Shown piece after piece: positions 22,265-33,215 of a DNA stretch of 64,000 nt (positions are counted from its first letter, which is position 1; every line of letters starts with the position of its first letter). A model generated the notes under the pieces. It made no database searches, had not been told where the DNA came from, and worked only from the letters and a program-made list of their open reading frames with translations. Origin of the DNA: Thalassia testudinum (Eukaryota > Streptophyta > Magnoliopsida > Alismatales > Hydrocharitaceae); contig JAZHRO010000073.1 of NCBI GenBank assembly GCA_037157565.1, forward strand, positions 96,016,001 through 96,080,000. Reading direction: 5' to 3'. A program made the translations under genes and the position numbers.

Positions 22265-23423
22265 CCTAGATGGTCGACCACAAGAGGCTATGGGTGAGCC
22301 TTCATGGTCGTCCAAGAAGAGAAGAAGATGGGGGGCTTCCTCTCTAGCATGAGAAGGTAGCACGTCCAAGACAAGAAGAGAGGGTGTAGATCCCTTCTTC
22401 TTCCTAGCTGTCCTTGAGAAGTTGTGGAGAAGCTTCTCAATGGCCATCTATGGAGCCTTGGAAGAGAAGGAGCACCCTTTGGAGGAGAGAGTGGTGGATG
22501 GCCTTGGGATTTGGAGGGTGGAAGGGAGGGTATCACAAGTGAGAGGTGGAGAGAATGGAAATGGGAATGAATGGGTGTGCTCTCTCTTTCTTTGGCTTCT
22601 ATGGGAAGGCCTCTCCATTTTAAATGGGTCATTACTTTTGGTGGCTCCAAAAATAGCAAGTGCCACCAATGTAGGATCTAGGTTGGTTACCAACTAATGA
22701 GGGCTAGAATGAGAAAGCGGGATTTAGGAAAGTGTGTATGTGTGGGTATAATTTTCGTACAGTAGGGTTGTGGGTTTGGTGAATCTAGGTTGGGTTAACA
22801 TATATTAAATGGGTGTGGACCTAATTAGGCTTAGGTGATTCTAATTGGAAAGCAGTGAACCATATTTGGTTTCGGTCAAGTCTAATTGGATGTGTGCGTG
22901 TGTTTAGGCTTAGGTAATCCTAATAGGTATGAGTTAATTAAATCTTGGGTGGATCTAATTGGGTTCAGGTGCACCCAATCAACTGTAGATGCACCCAATT
23001 AGGTATGAGATGGTTCAATTGGGTAAGGGATAGGATAAGTAGGGCTATGGATAGTGGATAAGAACATGGATAGTGCTATCCATGTTTAAGTTTTTAGGCT
23101 AAGGTATCCTAATGGAGGTTGTTTTGGGTTTGGGAAGGCTATCCTAGGGTTTCTAAGGGTAGGGATAAGGCTATCCTCCTCACTCCTCTTGTCTGAATTA
23201 GTCTTCTTCTTCCTTTATTGCTTTATTCAACTATCTACCACATCCTAGATTGCTTTATTACTTGCAAATAGCAATAGAAACCATTAAATAGCAAGATATC
23301 TCATCTTGTTCTAGATAAACTGATGCAATGCATGATATGCAAGATATGAGTGCAATATCCACAAATTAAGCTAGTTTCAGACATTATTTTGGTTGATTAG
23401 GACCCATTATTGCTGTGCAATCA
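22265..23423 (-). repeat. 3' LTR of B, missing its R/U5 end
   Basis: Homologous throughout to 35782-36934. The element-side end is at 23423 (minus-strand TGATTGCACAGC), next to the polypurine tract. Similarity stops at about 22265, so the last 570 bp or so of the LTR are gone. Pairs of overlapping frames in 22262-22697 reflect the same transcribed repeat as 35906-36206 and are not genes. Confidence 0.88.
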
Positions 23424-25235
23424 TACCCCCATCCCTAAACTTTTCTAGTCCCTAGCAAATGCAAGACTAAGTGCATGACTAAGTTATTTACAAGTTCGAT
23501 CCCTAAAGGACTGCTTATTCTTTTTATCAAAGAGTTTAACAAAAGATTTTTCTACTTTTGTTTCATCCAGAAATCTAGAAATCCTGATACGTGAAAGTGC
23601 AACTATGTAGATTTTACAACGGACTCGAGTGGAAAACCTGATTTATCTCTAAAGCCTGTACTTAACCCCTAGTAAAATTCTAGCAGGATAGGCAAACTTT
23701 TTCCCTCGGGGTATCCAAGATATTCTGTGAGTTCCACCTCGGCTTTAAGCTCAGATAGAGAATGTATGAGGAAAATGGGTGTTTATTTGGTGGCTCACTC
23801 TCAATTGGTGCTACATGGAGATTAGTACTATAGAATCTAGATTCCCAGATTATTAAGTAACTCAACTCAGAGAAAGATGAGAAAAACTATGCTCTCTTCT
23901 GGTTCCTTTGTATTCATTCTCTTTTTCTCTTTTCTTTTTCTCTCTCTCTCTTTTCTTTTTTTTCTTTTCTTTCTGTTAGAGCTCACAATCTCACCAGATT
24001 CTCACATATGATCAGTATTTGGTGGTCTCACTTGACATTAACACTTTAATTGAGTTCCATAACCCTAATGCTAAGTTGGAATTCCTCAGCCAGTATTCGA
24101 GCGATCAAAAACACAGAAAAAGTGAGTTAAGCCCATATTTTGTGGGTCTCAACTTTATTTGGTTGTAGTGCCTCAATGCAAATAAAATAAACACTAGACA
24201 CTTATGACTCCTTTTCTACTTTTTTTTTCTATATTTTCCTTTTGTTTTTTTCTTTCTTTCCCTTTTTTTTCTCATTTTTTTTATTTTCATTTTCTCTTTT
24301 TTTTCATATATAATTTTTTTCTAACGCAACACAATCTAGCCATACATTCATGAGTTTTATTGAGGCATTATTTGGGATTGGTGGTACTCAAGGGGGCATT
24401 GGGTGGCTTATTTGGTGGAAGTGCCAACTCTAGGCACCAGGAAGGGATGGATGGGATGGCGTATTCCAAACCTTGACATCAATACCCTCCTACAGTTGAG
24501 GATTCAATAAAGAATGGTTGTAACCCTCCACCTTAGCCTTAGTTTTATCAGAACTCGCTCTCTGTGTGTTTGACTTGACTGGTGGCTCTCAAAATTTCAC
24601 ACAAAATGTATACCCAGGATCCAAGAGTGGGAACTATGCCTAATCTATGAGTATCATTACCTAATTATCTAGAATTTCGGATTCCACGTACTAATCTTAG
24701 AGCACCAGTACTCTCTACTCTCATCTCACAATATTTGGTGGATTTTTGCAAGAGGATTTGCCTAACTGCCAAAACACTGTCCAGGGTTTCAGAAAAAGAA
24801 GCATTGCTTCTTCTCAACAGACTGAAGTCGTTCATCAATCTTCACTGTAAATCCATTGCAAATTCTACGTGTGGGTGTGAAAATTATACTGGATTCCAGA
24901 TTATAGGAATCAACTAGAGGATAAAATCACTAATACAACTTCCTTGATAACAATTGATGCATGAATGCAATATATATAAATGCTATTTGTAACCTTTCAA
25001 AGTCACACTTCAAAAATTTTCCTAATTTGGGTTATATTCAGCTTGGCCCTAAAGTTAGAACAAAAAGGTGAGTGAACGAGTCAGAAGTGGCTGTTGCGGA
25101 TGATTTCTAGCTACAATGCGAACATTGGAGGTGGATTTGGTTGTACTTAATTTAAGGACCCTAAAGTGCAAATAGCACGTTGTACGAAAGGTTTTTCCAA
25201 GGTATTAGCAGAAAAACTTTCAGTTTACAAGTACT
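23424..25235 (-). other. 3' non-coding tail of B
   Basis: A polypurine tract (minus AGGGATGGGGG at about 23425-23436) adjoins the LTR. The tail then runs for 1.8 kb without coding potential. It matches the D tail (57911-59278) block by block: 'tagtccctagcaaatgcaag', 'tttggtggctcactctca', a pyrimidine tract (23900-23980), the 'gcgaggattcaataaagaatgg'-type block near 24500, and a T-rich tract at 24215-24325. Confidence 0.8.
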
Positions 25236-25432
25236 ACCCCCACATGCCTACTTTCTTGCATGTCCTTATGCATGAAAAATAAATTAAGACAGGGAGTGAA
25301 TGGGTAGAAATCACCTGGAATAGCTCCTGAATTTTTCGTTCCACTTATTCCAATATTTAAGTAAAATAAATATGCAGGAGAATACGTCAAATAAAATATG
25401 CTATATATATGTGCTGAGATTAACACCTCCAA
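25220..25432 (-). other. Internal purine box of B (EDM..KHGG-type)
   Basis: Read on the minus strand, 25273-25236 gives 'aaggacatgcaagaaagtaggcatgtggggg', the B version of a box found after pol in A and F and in E. The surrounding 70-codon frame (Met at 25432) encodes the box in its C-terminal part and may be the residual end of the upstream ORF. Its function is unknown. Confidence 0.5.
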
Positions 25433-25540
25433 CTAGGTGTAAACTTGAAAAGGATATATCAATACAGCATTGAGAATGGCGAGTAAAATGATAAGAATTT
25501 TAGTCTCATTCGCCAATAGCGGGCCGCAAATGTAGACCAG

Positions 25541-26017
25541 CTATCCATGAATTCTGAGCCCAAATAATCGAGAAAATATGTAGATGAGGCCTGGGAAAAT
25601 CTGCAGCCAGATTCCACAGAAGAAAGTCAAATAAATGCGGGTGCCTGGAAGAAATGAATATGAAGGCATCCATAAAAAGTGATGGAGAATGTGGGTGGAG
25701 TCATGTGGGGTAAATCCATATGGTTCTTGATAATGGTGATGAATGGGAGGCATGAACCAAGTGGTGTGGTCAGATCTAGAAATCAAAGTCCAGTGATCAG
25801 TTTCTATCTCTACCAGAGATGTTTGGGTATCATCTTCTTTCATCATTTCCAAATTTTTCAATGCCAATTCCCATTTATCACATGATTCGGAAAAATTTTT
25901 AGCTTCCTCCGATAAATCATCATATGAAATCCCCAATAGTCTTTCCATTTCTCGAATATCCTTTTCATAAGGGGATATTTCCTTCTTCTCACTTAGATGA
26001 AATTGGTCATTAGATTC
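25541..26017 (-). pseudogene. C-terminal part of the unidentified ORF of B
   Basis: An open minus-strand frame runs from the C insertion point (26017) to a stop near 25541, with an internal ATG at 25948. The first half is acidic and helical (LSEEAKNFSESCDKWELALK). The second half turns Tyr/Pro/His rich and then strongly hydrophobic (YLTFFCGIWLQIFPGLIYIF), ending FGLRIHG. No pol motif is present. The N-terminal part lies beyond element C at 31043-31500 (acidic, EYDFVVFEDTHVNIDEL). The gene occupies the place of reverse transcriptase and integrase. The hydrophobic end could be a membrane segment. I recognise no family. Confidence 0.45.
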
Positions 26018-26023
26018 GGTAGT
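26018..26023. repeat. Target duplication of element C, left copy
   Basis: GGTAGT occurs here and at 31037-31042, flanking the two LTR ends. A Ty1/copia duplication is normally 5 bp, and one extra T separates the right LTR end from its copy, so the exact limits are slightly uncertain. Confidence 0.7.
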
Positions 26024-27765
26024 TGTAGGTTCTTCCCTACGAAGAGGGGTGACGTAATAATTGCGGAAATAATATATAAAGCAATCTCACAAAAAAAACA
26101 ATCGCACAAGAACACAAGGTATTTTTAGGTGGAAACCCAAATCGGGTGAAAACCACCACCTAACCCTCTCGAGTTAGGATTTTCCGATCAACCTAGTTGA
26201 TCAAATCCACTAACCGAATCACTTTAAAACGAGGGTGATTCAACCTCAGTACAACCACGCTACAAGTACGAGGGTAGCATTCCTCAACCACTTCTCTCCA
26301 CGAGAAGGATTTTGTCCCACGAAGGAGACAGGAATTCGCAAAGCGAATACCCAACAAAATAACAAGGATAAAAGAAACAACAAGTCCTATAGAGCCAACA
26401 AAGTAATTATAAACCTAGCTTCTATAGGAATAAGGAAACTCCCCTTTGCAAGGAGTGCGTCGACGATGACGCGGGTGCGTGAGCCACGCAACGGCGCAAC
26501 TTCGCTCTCGTAGACAACGGCGGGAGAGCGGGTGTGCAACGGTTTGATGCTCTCAAGATGTAGAACTTGAGCTTAGAGAGCAAGAGCTTCTTGGATACAA
26601 GAGTGTGAGAGTGTATTACAAGGTGTCTCTTGGTGTGTATCTTGTGTCTCTAAGTGTGTTTTTCTTGTGTGTCTAGGTGTGAAAAGGCGCCCCTCTATTT
26701 ATAGAGGCCTTAGGAAGGCTTTGGAAGGCTTAGAAAAGCTTCCATAGCCGTTGGGAACAAAGTCCAAGAGAATCAGGCCGAAATCAGGACAATGATTACA
26801 TTTGACAGGGTTATCAGAAGTCTAACTCTGGCATCAGACGTTTGGAAGGCCACTTTAAGACGTCTGATTTAAAGGTCAGATGTCTGATTCTATGCGGATT
26901 TCCTCCTGACTTGAATCAGATCTAAACAGGGTTTTTGTGCAAGTCCATCAGACGACATACAGGACGTCTGGTACTAAGTCTGGATGTCTGGAAACCTACC
27001 TTTACTGTGGGAATTGATTTCCAAATGTTGCAACGGCTAGAAAATCTCTGAGAAGAGATTTTGGGTCAGCCGAGGCAAAACGGTCACTTATCAGACATCT
27101 GGAAAGGCCTAAGGACTTCTGATAAGGCTCTAACGGTCATAATATTGAGTGCCTGCTAAGCTAGCCAACGGTCCACTATCTGGACGTCTGGCAAGTCCAT
27201 CAGACGTCTTCTAAGATGTCTGGACTAAGGTCTGGACGTCTGATTTCATCAGACAGAACTAGCTATGTCCAGCCTAACAGTTATCCGACGTCTGAAACAA
27301 CAGTCAGACGTCTTACAATACTTTATCAGACGTCTGATTTTGGAATTAGACGTCTGGAAGTGCTGTTTGAACCCTATATTGGTTTTCTAAGTATTCTACA
27401 GAAAACCTAAGTATCCTAGGGTTGTGCCGGTGTTCCTAGGACTACTGTTAGGGTTCTTTGAGGCTCTTTAACATAAAATATCTAAGGAAATAAAGAGCAA
27501 CAAAAGAAACGAAAAATACAACAAGTACAAAAGAAGGAAATCTATCCTATTCTTCATTTCCTTCCATCTTCAATCTTTCGCTCCACGCGAACCTCCTCTG
27601 TTTTCCGTCAAGCTCCTCCAATCCGTCCTGGATGCGAGCTCGAACTCCGTCTAAACACGTCCACATTTGCAATTGACCTGAAATCTAGGACTCAAATTGC
27701 AAATGTTAAATAACACGTGTTTTGTTATCATCAAAACAAATGATCGTGGTTCTCTAGCACCAACA
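26024..27765 (-). repeat. 3' LTR of C
   Basis: Minus-strand start TGTTGGTGC at 27765, end at 26024. The U3 array of GACGTC motifs spans 27355-26830 (nine intact copies by my count). The TATA box is minus TATAAATAG at 26695-26703, within a near-palindrome. The transcribed part contains 'cccgatttgggtttccacc' (complement near 26130), shared with LTR L. Confidence 0.93.
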
Positions 27766-28052
27766 ATCTCCCCCTTTTTGATGATGACAAAACCGTAAAT
27801 AATAATGCAGAAAAAAAACCTCCCCCTTTTTGACATTATCGAAAAGGTTTAATTGATTTTATATTTCATATAACTCCCCCTTAAAACATGCTCTTCTATA
27901 AATTTATTTTGACAAAGGTAATGTCCTCCCCCTTTTTGTAACAATGAGATAGCTATTATTTTTCTCCCCCTTACTAAAGGAAATTTAGCTACCTTATATC
28001 TCCCCCTTAAAAATTGACAATTAGCTCATTAGTTTTAACTCCCCCTATCTAA
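27766..28052 (-). promoter_or_regulatory. Array of seven polypurine tracts in C
   Basis: Read on the minus strand, GGGGGAG occurs seven times in about 280 bp: near 27768, 27819, 27869, 27926, 27963, 27999 and 28040, each preceded by A or T-A runs (AAAAAGGGGGAGA type). The tract touching the LTR at 27766-27779 is the expected plus-strand primer; the rest are extra copies. Confidence 0.9.
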
Positions 28053-28093
28053 ATGCTTATGATAAAAAGATAGGGTAAAGGGTTTTACCTCAC

Positions 28094-29239
28094 CTACCAT
28101 GGCCAATAAAATGGCCCAAATGGTGGTGGTGGATGCCACATCGGATGGGGCTCCCATCCGTAGCTTGGAGGCCCGGGCATCGGCGCCGGTCTCCAATCTG
28201 GTGGTCGACGTGCGGCGGGTCCGTCGTTTGTTCGTCGTCTCGTCGGTCTTCTTGTTCTCCTCCTTAGTCTACTCCTTGGTTCTCCCAACTCGAGTTGACC
28301 AGACTTGAGTTTGTATGTCCAGTCCTTTGTGTTGTAATTATCCCTGAACCCTACAAAACAAGATTCTAATTCTTTCTTCGGTATCCAAGTGAGCTTGGAT
28401 CCGGATCTGTTAGCGGGTCTCCTTGATGGAGATCCTTTCTCAACCTTAGGGCTATAAAAATTATCTACTTTATTGATTAATTTGTTGGAGTTTTCCCTAA
28501 GACATGCAATTTCTTTTTCTATAATACTCATCTTAGTCTTTAAATTAGAGATTTCTAACTTTAAACTATCATTTTCTTCAATCAATTTATTATTTTCATT
28601 GATGAGGTTGTTATTTTCTAATAACAGGTTATTATCCTTAGGACTAGTTTCTATGTCCTTAAGTTTTATTTCTAACCTATCATTTTCAGATTTAAGAAAG
28701 CTAAGATTCTTTTTCATGCTTTTGTTTTCTATTTTTAGAGATTTACTAAGTTCAAATAGTTCATTAAAAGCTTCTTGTAAATCAAAATTTACCTCGCCGT
28801 CGGAGTCGCTTCCGCTTTCACTGTCGCTATTGGTTCCTCTGTTCATGAAACCAAAGCAAGTGGTTTCTTCTTCTTTTTCTTCTTCTTCTTCCTCCGAGCT
28901 GGAATCCTCATGAGTGCCTTCCAACCTCCTCCATATCTCGTGGGCAGTGGTGCACTCTTGGATTCGTTCGAATTCCTTCGGACTCAATGCACAGTACAAG
29001 GCATTCATTGCCTTTGCGTTGAGTGAGAGCTCTAGAATCTGCACCTGCGAGTAGCCTCCTTGGGGTCGCTTCGGGATCTCGTATGGGGTTTCGCAACATC
29101 CCCATACCTCGAATTCAGTGGCTTGGAGCCACGTCTTCATCCTCAGCTTCCAGTAGCTGTAGTTGTTCCCGTCAAAGTAGGGCGGACGGGTTGTGGACTG
29201 CCCCTCGGAAATTTTGATCGTTGATGTGCTTCCCTCCAT
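28094..29239 (-). CDS. Gag-like protein of element C, intact ORF
   Basis: A 381-codon ORF starts at an ATG 41 bp after the primer site, and is the only undamaged protein of this length in the window. Residues about 15-45 (RPPYFDGNNYSYWKLRM) are the N-terminal signature of copia gag proteins, followed by the UBN2-like helical part to EIWRRLEGTHE. An acidic run (SSSEEEEEEKEEE) and a Ser/Asp/Gly stretch come next, then a long coiled coil (residues about 155-265, Asn/Lys/Glu/Leu rich), an Arg-rich patch (RRRTRRPTRRRT) and a Pro/Trp-rich tail ending FYWPW. No CCHC zinc knuckle is present, so RNA binding may fall to the Arg-rich patch. Gag of this type would assemble the particle; enzymes must come from another element. 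It ends at TAG 28094-28096. Confidence 0.85.
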   Translation of the reverse strand: MEGSTSTIKISEGQSTTRPPYFDGNNYSYWKLRMKTWLQATEFEVWGCCETPYEIPKRPQGGYSQVQILELSLNAKAMNALYCALSPKEFERIQECTTAHEIWRRLEGTHEDSSSEEEEEEKEEETTCFGFMNRGTNSDSESGSDSDGEVNFDLQEAFNELFELSKSLKIENKSMKKNLSFLKSENDRLEIKLKDIETSPKDNNLLLENNNLINENNKLIEENDSLKLEISNLKTKMSIIEKEIACLRENSNKLINKVDNFYSPKVEKGSPSRRPANRSGSKLTWIPKKELESCFVGFRDNYNTKDWTYKLKSGQLELGEPRSRLRRRTRRPTRRRTNDGPAARRPPDWRPAPMPGPPSYGWEPHPMWHPPPPFGPFYWPW

Positions 29240-29279
29240 TTGATCTCTTGCCGGGTGTTACTCCGATCTCGCAAGACCT

Positions 29280-29291
29280 GCTCTGATACCA
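29280..29291 (-). other. Primer binding site of C
   Basis: Minus-strand TGGTATCAGAGC is the sequence complementary to the 3' end of initiator tRNA-Met, the standard primer of plant Ty1/copia elements. It lies 2 bp inside the LTR end. Confidence 0.96.
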
Positions 29292-29293
29292 AT

Positions 29294-31035
29294 TGAAGGT
29301 TCTTCCCTACGAAGAGGGGTGACGTAATAATTGCGGAAATAATATATAAAGCAATCTCACAAAAAAAACAATCGCACAAGTACACAAGGTATTTTTAGGT
29401 GGAAACCCAAACCGGGTGAAAACCACCACCTAACCCTCTCGAGTTAGGATTTTCCGATCAACCTAGTTGATCAAATCCACTAACCGAATCACTTTAAAAC
29501 GAGGGTGATTCAACCTCAGTACAACCACGCTACAAGTACGAGGGTAGCGTTCCTCAACCCCTTCTCTCCACGAGAAGGATTTTGTCCCACGAAGGAGACG
29601 GGAATTCGCAAAGCGAATACCCAACAAAATAACAAAGATAAAAGAAACAACAAGTCCTACAGAGCCAACAAAGTAATTATAAACCAAGCTTCTACAGGAA
29701 TAAGGAAACTCCCCTTTGCAAGGAGTGCGTCGACGATGACGCGGGTGCGTGAGCCACGCAACGGCGCAACTTCGCTCTCGTAGACAACGGCGGGAGAGCG
29801 GGTGCACAACGGTTTGATGCTCTAAAGATGTAGAACTTGAGCTTAGAGAGCAAGAGCTTCTTGGACACAAGAGTGTGAGAGTGTATTACAAGGTGTCTCT
29901 TGGTGTGTATCTTGTGTCTCTAAGTGTGTTTTTCTTGTGTGTCTAGGTGTGAAAAGGCTCCCCTCTATTTATAGAGGCCTTAGGAAGGCTTTGGAAGGCT
30001 TAGAAAAGCTTCCGTAGCCGTTGGGAACAAAGTCCAAGAGAATCAGGCCGAAATCAGGACAATGATTACATTTGACAGGGTTATCAGACGTCTAACTCTG
30101 GCATCAGACGTCTGGAAGGCCACTTGAAGACGTCTGATTTAAAGGTCAGACGTCTTATTCTATGCGGATTTCCTCCTGACTTGAATCAGATCTAAACAGG
30201 GTTTTTGTGCAAGTCCATCAGACGACATACAGGACGTCTGGTACTAAGTCTGGATGTCTGGAAACCTACTTTTACTGTGGGAATTGATTTCCAAACGTTG
30301 CAACGGCTAGAAAATCTCTGAGAAGAGATTTTGGGTCAGCCGAGGCAAAACAGTCATTTATCAGACGTCTGGAAAGGCCTATGGACGTCTGATAAGGCTC
30401 TAACGGTCATAATCTTGAGTGCCTGCTAAGCTAGCCAACGGTCCACTATCTGGACGTCTGGCAAGTCCATCAGACGTCTTCTAAGACGTCTGGACTAAGG
30501 TCTGGACGTCTGATTTCATCAGACAGAACTAGCTATGTCCAGCCTAACAGTTATCAGACGTCTGAAACAACAGTCAGAGGTCTTACAATACTTTATCAGA
30601 CGTCTGATTTTGGAATTAGACGTCTGGAAGTGCTGTTTGAACCCTATATTGGTTTTCTAAGTATTCTACAGAAAACCTAAGTATCCTAGGGTTGTGCCGG
30701 TGTTCCTAGGACTACTGTTAGGGTTCTTTGAGGCTCTTTAACATAAAACATCTAAGGAAATAAAGAGCAACAAAAGAAACCAAAAATACAACAAGTACAA
30801 AAGAAGGAAATCTATCCTATTCTTCATTTCCTTCCATCTTCAATCTTTCGCTCCACGCAAACCTCCTCTGTTTTCCGTCAAGCTCCTCCAATCCATCCTG
30901 GATGCGAGCTCGAACTCCGTCTAAACACATCCACATTTGCAATTGACCTGAAATCTTGGACTCAAATTGCAAATGTTAAATAACACGTGTTTTGTTATCA
31001 TCAAAACAAATGATCGTGGTGCTCTAGCACCAACA
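29294..31035 (-). repeat. 5' LTR of C
   Basis: Minus-strand start TGTTGGTGCTAGAGCACCA at 31035, end ...CCTTCA at 29294. It has 14 GACGTC motifs by my count between 30645 and 30085, more than the other LTR. The TATA box (minus TATAAATAG) is at 29965-29973. A perfect 7-bp stem TGGTGCT-CT-AGCACCA at 31017-31032 lies two bases inside the LTR start; the other LTR has one mismatch there. Confidence 0.94.
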
Positions 31036-31501
31036 TGGTAGTGAGTCCCTCCATGAAAGTGGAATGGGTTGAATCATTGATTGAGTTGTTGTACTCTTTT
31101 TGATTTTGCAGTTTAATGTTTGTGATTATCTGAATCAATTCATCAATGTTTACATGGGTATCCTCAAATACAACAAAATCATATTCAGGTCCCATAATGC
31201 TAGGTTCCTTAAACTAAAATGATTGGTATTCAGTCCCTAAATCAAAATCGAGATTCTTGAATAAATCTCGTTCCTCTACTTCTGTAGGAGCTTCAAAATC
31301 ATCCACCTCGGGTGTTTGATCAACAGAATCCTGTATGACCACAACTGAATCGCAAATCTACTGTGGCATACCCAACCCAAATTCAAACATTTCTGATTTT
31401 TGTTGCTCGTCCCAGATTCTATCAAGCTCTTTTCTTATATTATCATATTCTCTTGCACTAGCTTCTTTTATTTCATGAATCATTTTGATCAATTTAGTAA
31501 T

Positions 31502-32428
31502 CTAGGATTCATTGCAAGGAGTAGGGGTTTGAATTGGGCTAGGTCGGTCAAGATAGTCAACCATTCTATCACTGATTTGATCCGATATTAAGGGTGACTT
31601 ATGTGGTCTAGTGATTTGTTGATTCGGGTCATGTGGCTCTACCCAGGTGTCAATTGCCATGGTTTCTTCCGAATTACCCTCCAAATCACATTCTGTATCA
31701 TCCAAAAAATACCTTGGCTTTGTTTTCTTAGTAACTGCATAAATACCAAAGTGAATTTTCTCGATGCCGCTACTCATTTCCATACATCTTGAGTAACAAT
31801 CAATTCGTGCATTGGTTGTAGCCAAGATAGGGCGACCCAGAATGACGAGTGAATCACTTAGCTTTTCTAGTATATCCATGTCCAAAACAATAAAATCAAC
31901 TAGAAAGCTAAGACCTTGCACTTTAATGATGACATCCTGAACTACCCCCTTAGGTGTTTTAGTGGAGCCATCTGCCATTCTAATGGTAACAGGTGTGTGA
32001 TGCATATCTCCAAGTTTGGTGCGGTCAAAAAGGGCAGTAGGAATCAAGCTGATGGAAGACCCTAGGTCCATAAGGTCTCTACTAAAGTTGAATCCCTTGA
32101 TGGCATAATATATGAAAGGTTTTCTAGGGTCGGTCTTTTTAGGTGGTAGAGTGCCAGAAACAAATGCACTTATGTTGGCGGATAAAACCACCTCTTTAGG
32201 TGTGCTGGTCTTTTTCTTCTCTTGTGACTCTTTCTTTAAGGCTCCAGGAAAAGGTAAATAAGTCAAGTCAAGTCTTGAGGCCTTTTTTCTTCTTTTTGTC
32301 CCTAGAGTTTGAGTCAGAGCTGGATGTGGGTTTGGTCTTATGATTCTTGGTTGGGCCTGAAACAGATCGTTTGGGTGGGCTCTTAGCTTTCCTCTTTCTT
32401 TTAGAGGCCAAAGAGTTGGCCCTTGCAC
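31502..32428 (-). pseudogene. Aspartic protease region of B (gag C-terminus plus protease)
   Basis: A 308-codon open frame. Residues about 1-110 are basic, Pro/Lys-rich gag tail (TKRRKKASRLDLTYLPFPGAL, then KKKTSTPKEVVLSANISAF). From about residue 120 it has the Athila-type retroviral-like protease: the active-site motif MDLGSSISLIP, the flap region VTIRMADGSTKTPKGVV, the hydrophobic FLVDFIVLDMD and the closing VILGRPILATTNARIDC block. The catalytic Asp is kept and this domain could be intact. It is followed by an acidic linker instead of reverse transcriptase. The protease would cut the gag polyprotein during particle maturation. Confidence 0.85.
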
Positions 32429-32858
32429 ACTGTCACATATGATAGATTGGATGAGGGGTTAGAAGAATAGGTGGAGAATAGGAATGAAGAGGAGTGTGCA
32501 TTCGAGGATAAAGTGTTTCTTGAAGTCTCTTGATATGATCCCCTTGAGATTTCACTTACTTTTCCAGCTTAGTCAACCTTTCTTCATTTTTCTTGTCAAA
32601 GTCCAACAAAAGGTTCATGATACCTTCAAGGGTGGTTGCAGGTTGGGTTGGACTAGATGGTTGCCGTAAAGTGTATTGAGTGGGGCACTAGGCTGGCCTG
32701 GATTGATATTTAGTCTGAGTCAGTCTCTGTGGTGGCCATGAAAGATCAACATTGTCTCTCCACTCAGGGTTATAGGAATCCAGATATGAATCAAAAGGCG
32801 AATCACCTTGAGTGGGGCTGATGATAGAGGGAGTTGATTGAGAACCTGATGTGTGGTC

Positions 32859-33215
32859 CTATACTTGTGATCCATTATTCCTATTCTTTAGTGATATATT
32901 ACTAGGTATAGGTGTATTAGAAACGGTGCATTCCTCAATTGATCTACCCAAATCATGGATTAGGTCCAAAGGTGCCTTCTGGGTTGGCTGAGTCCAAGGT
33001 GCCTCCCTAGTGTAGTAAGAGTCAGTAGAGTAGCTAGTGGATCCATAATATGGGTCACTAGAACCACTAGGTTGGTTATTCCAGGTCTCTTCTTCTTGGG
33101 AGGAGTGATAAGATTGAGATTGTGCCTGGGATTGTCTAATTTGCTCCAGGAGTTTGGCACATTGATCTATATAGTCCTTGTTATACTCCCAGAATTCAAC
33201 AACTATGGCCTTCAA
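32859..33215 (-). pseudogene. Gag fragment of B
   Basis: The 118-codon frame has an N-terminal helix (EYNKDYIDQCAKLLEQIRQ) and then a Gln/Ser/Tyr/Thr-rich low-complexity part (YYGSTSYSTDSYYTREAPW). It looks like the middle-to-C-terminal part of an Athila-like gag. The N-terminal half cannot be found as an open frame upstream, and the frame is broken again between 32858 and 32429. Met is probably internal. Confidence 0.6.

Larger units (their letters stand above)
26024..31035 (-). mobile_element. Element C: gag-only Ty1/copia element, complete ends
   Basis: The 5012-bp element has two LTRs of 1742 bp each, a Met-tRNA-type primer site, one gag-like ORF and an array of polypurine tracts. The internal region is only about 1.5 kb, so protease, integrase, reverse transcriptase and RNase H are absent. 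Large LTRs, arrayed tracts and U3 palindromes recall the Sirevirus branch of Ty1/copia, which has been described with these features; that placement is inference. It is inserted into B. The two LTRs differ mostly by C/T and G/A changes, many inside the GACGTC motifs. Confidence 0.92.

Noticed and set aside
22422..22697. 91-codon plus-strand frame in LTR B
   Set aside because: It is antisense to the LTR transcript and matches its partner LTR frame only as DNA homology.
23880..24330. Long T/C-rich tracts as possible promoters or terminators
   Set aside because: They sit in the 3' tail of B, recur in D, and no gene lies nearby.
28473..28913. 146-codon plus-strand hydrophobic frame
   Set aside because: It is the antisense shadow of the coiled-coil part of the C gag protein.
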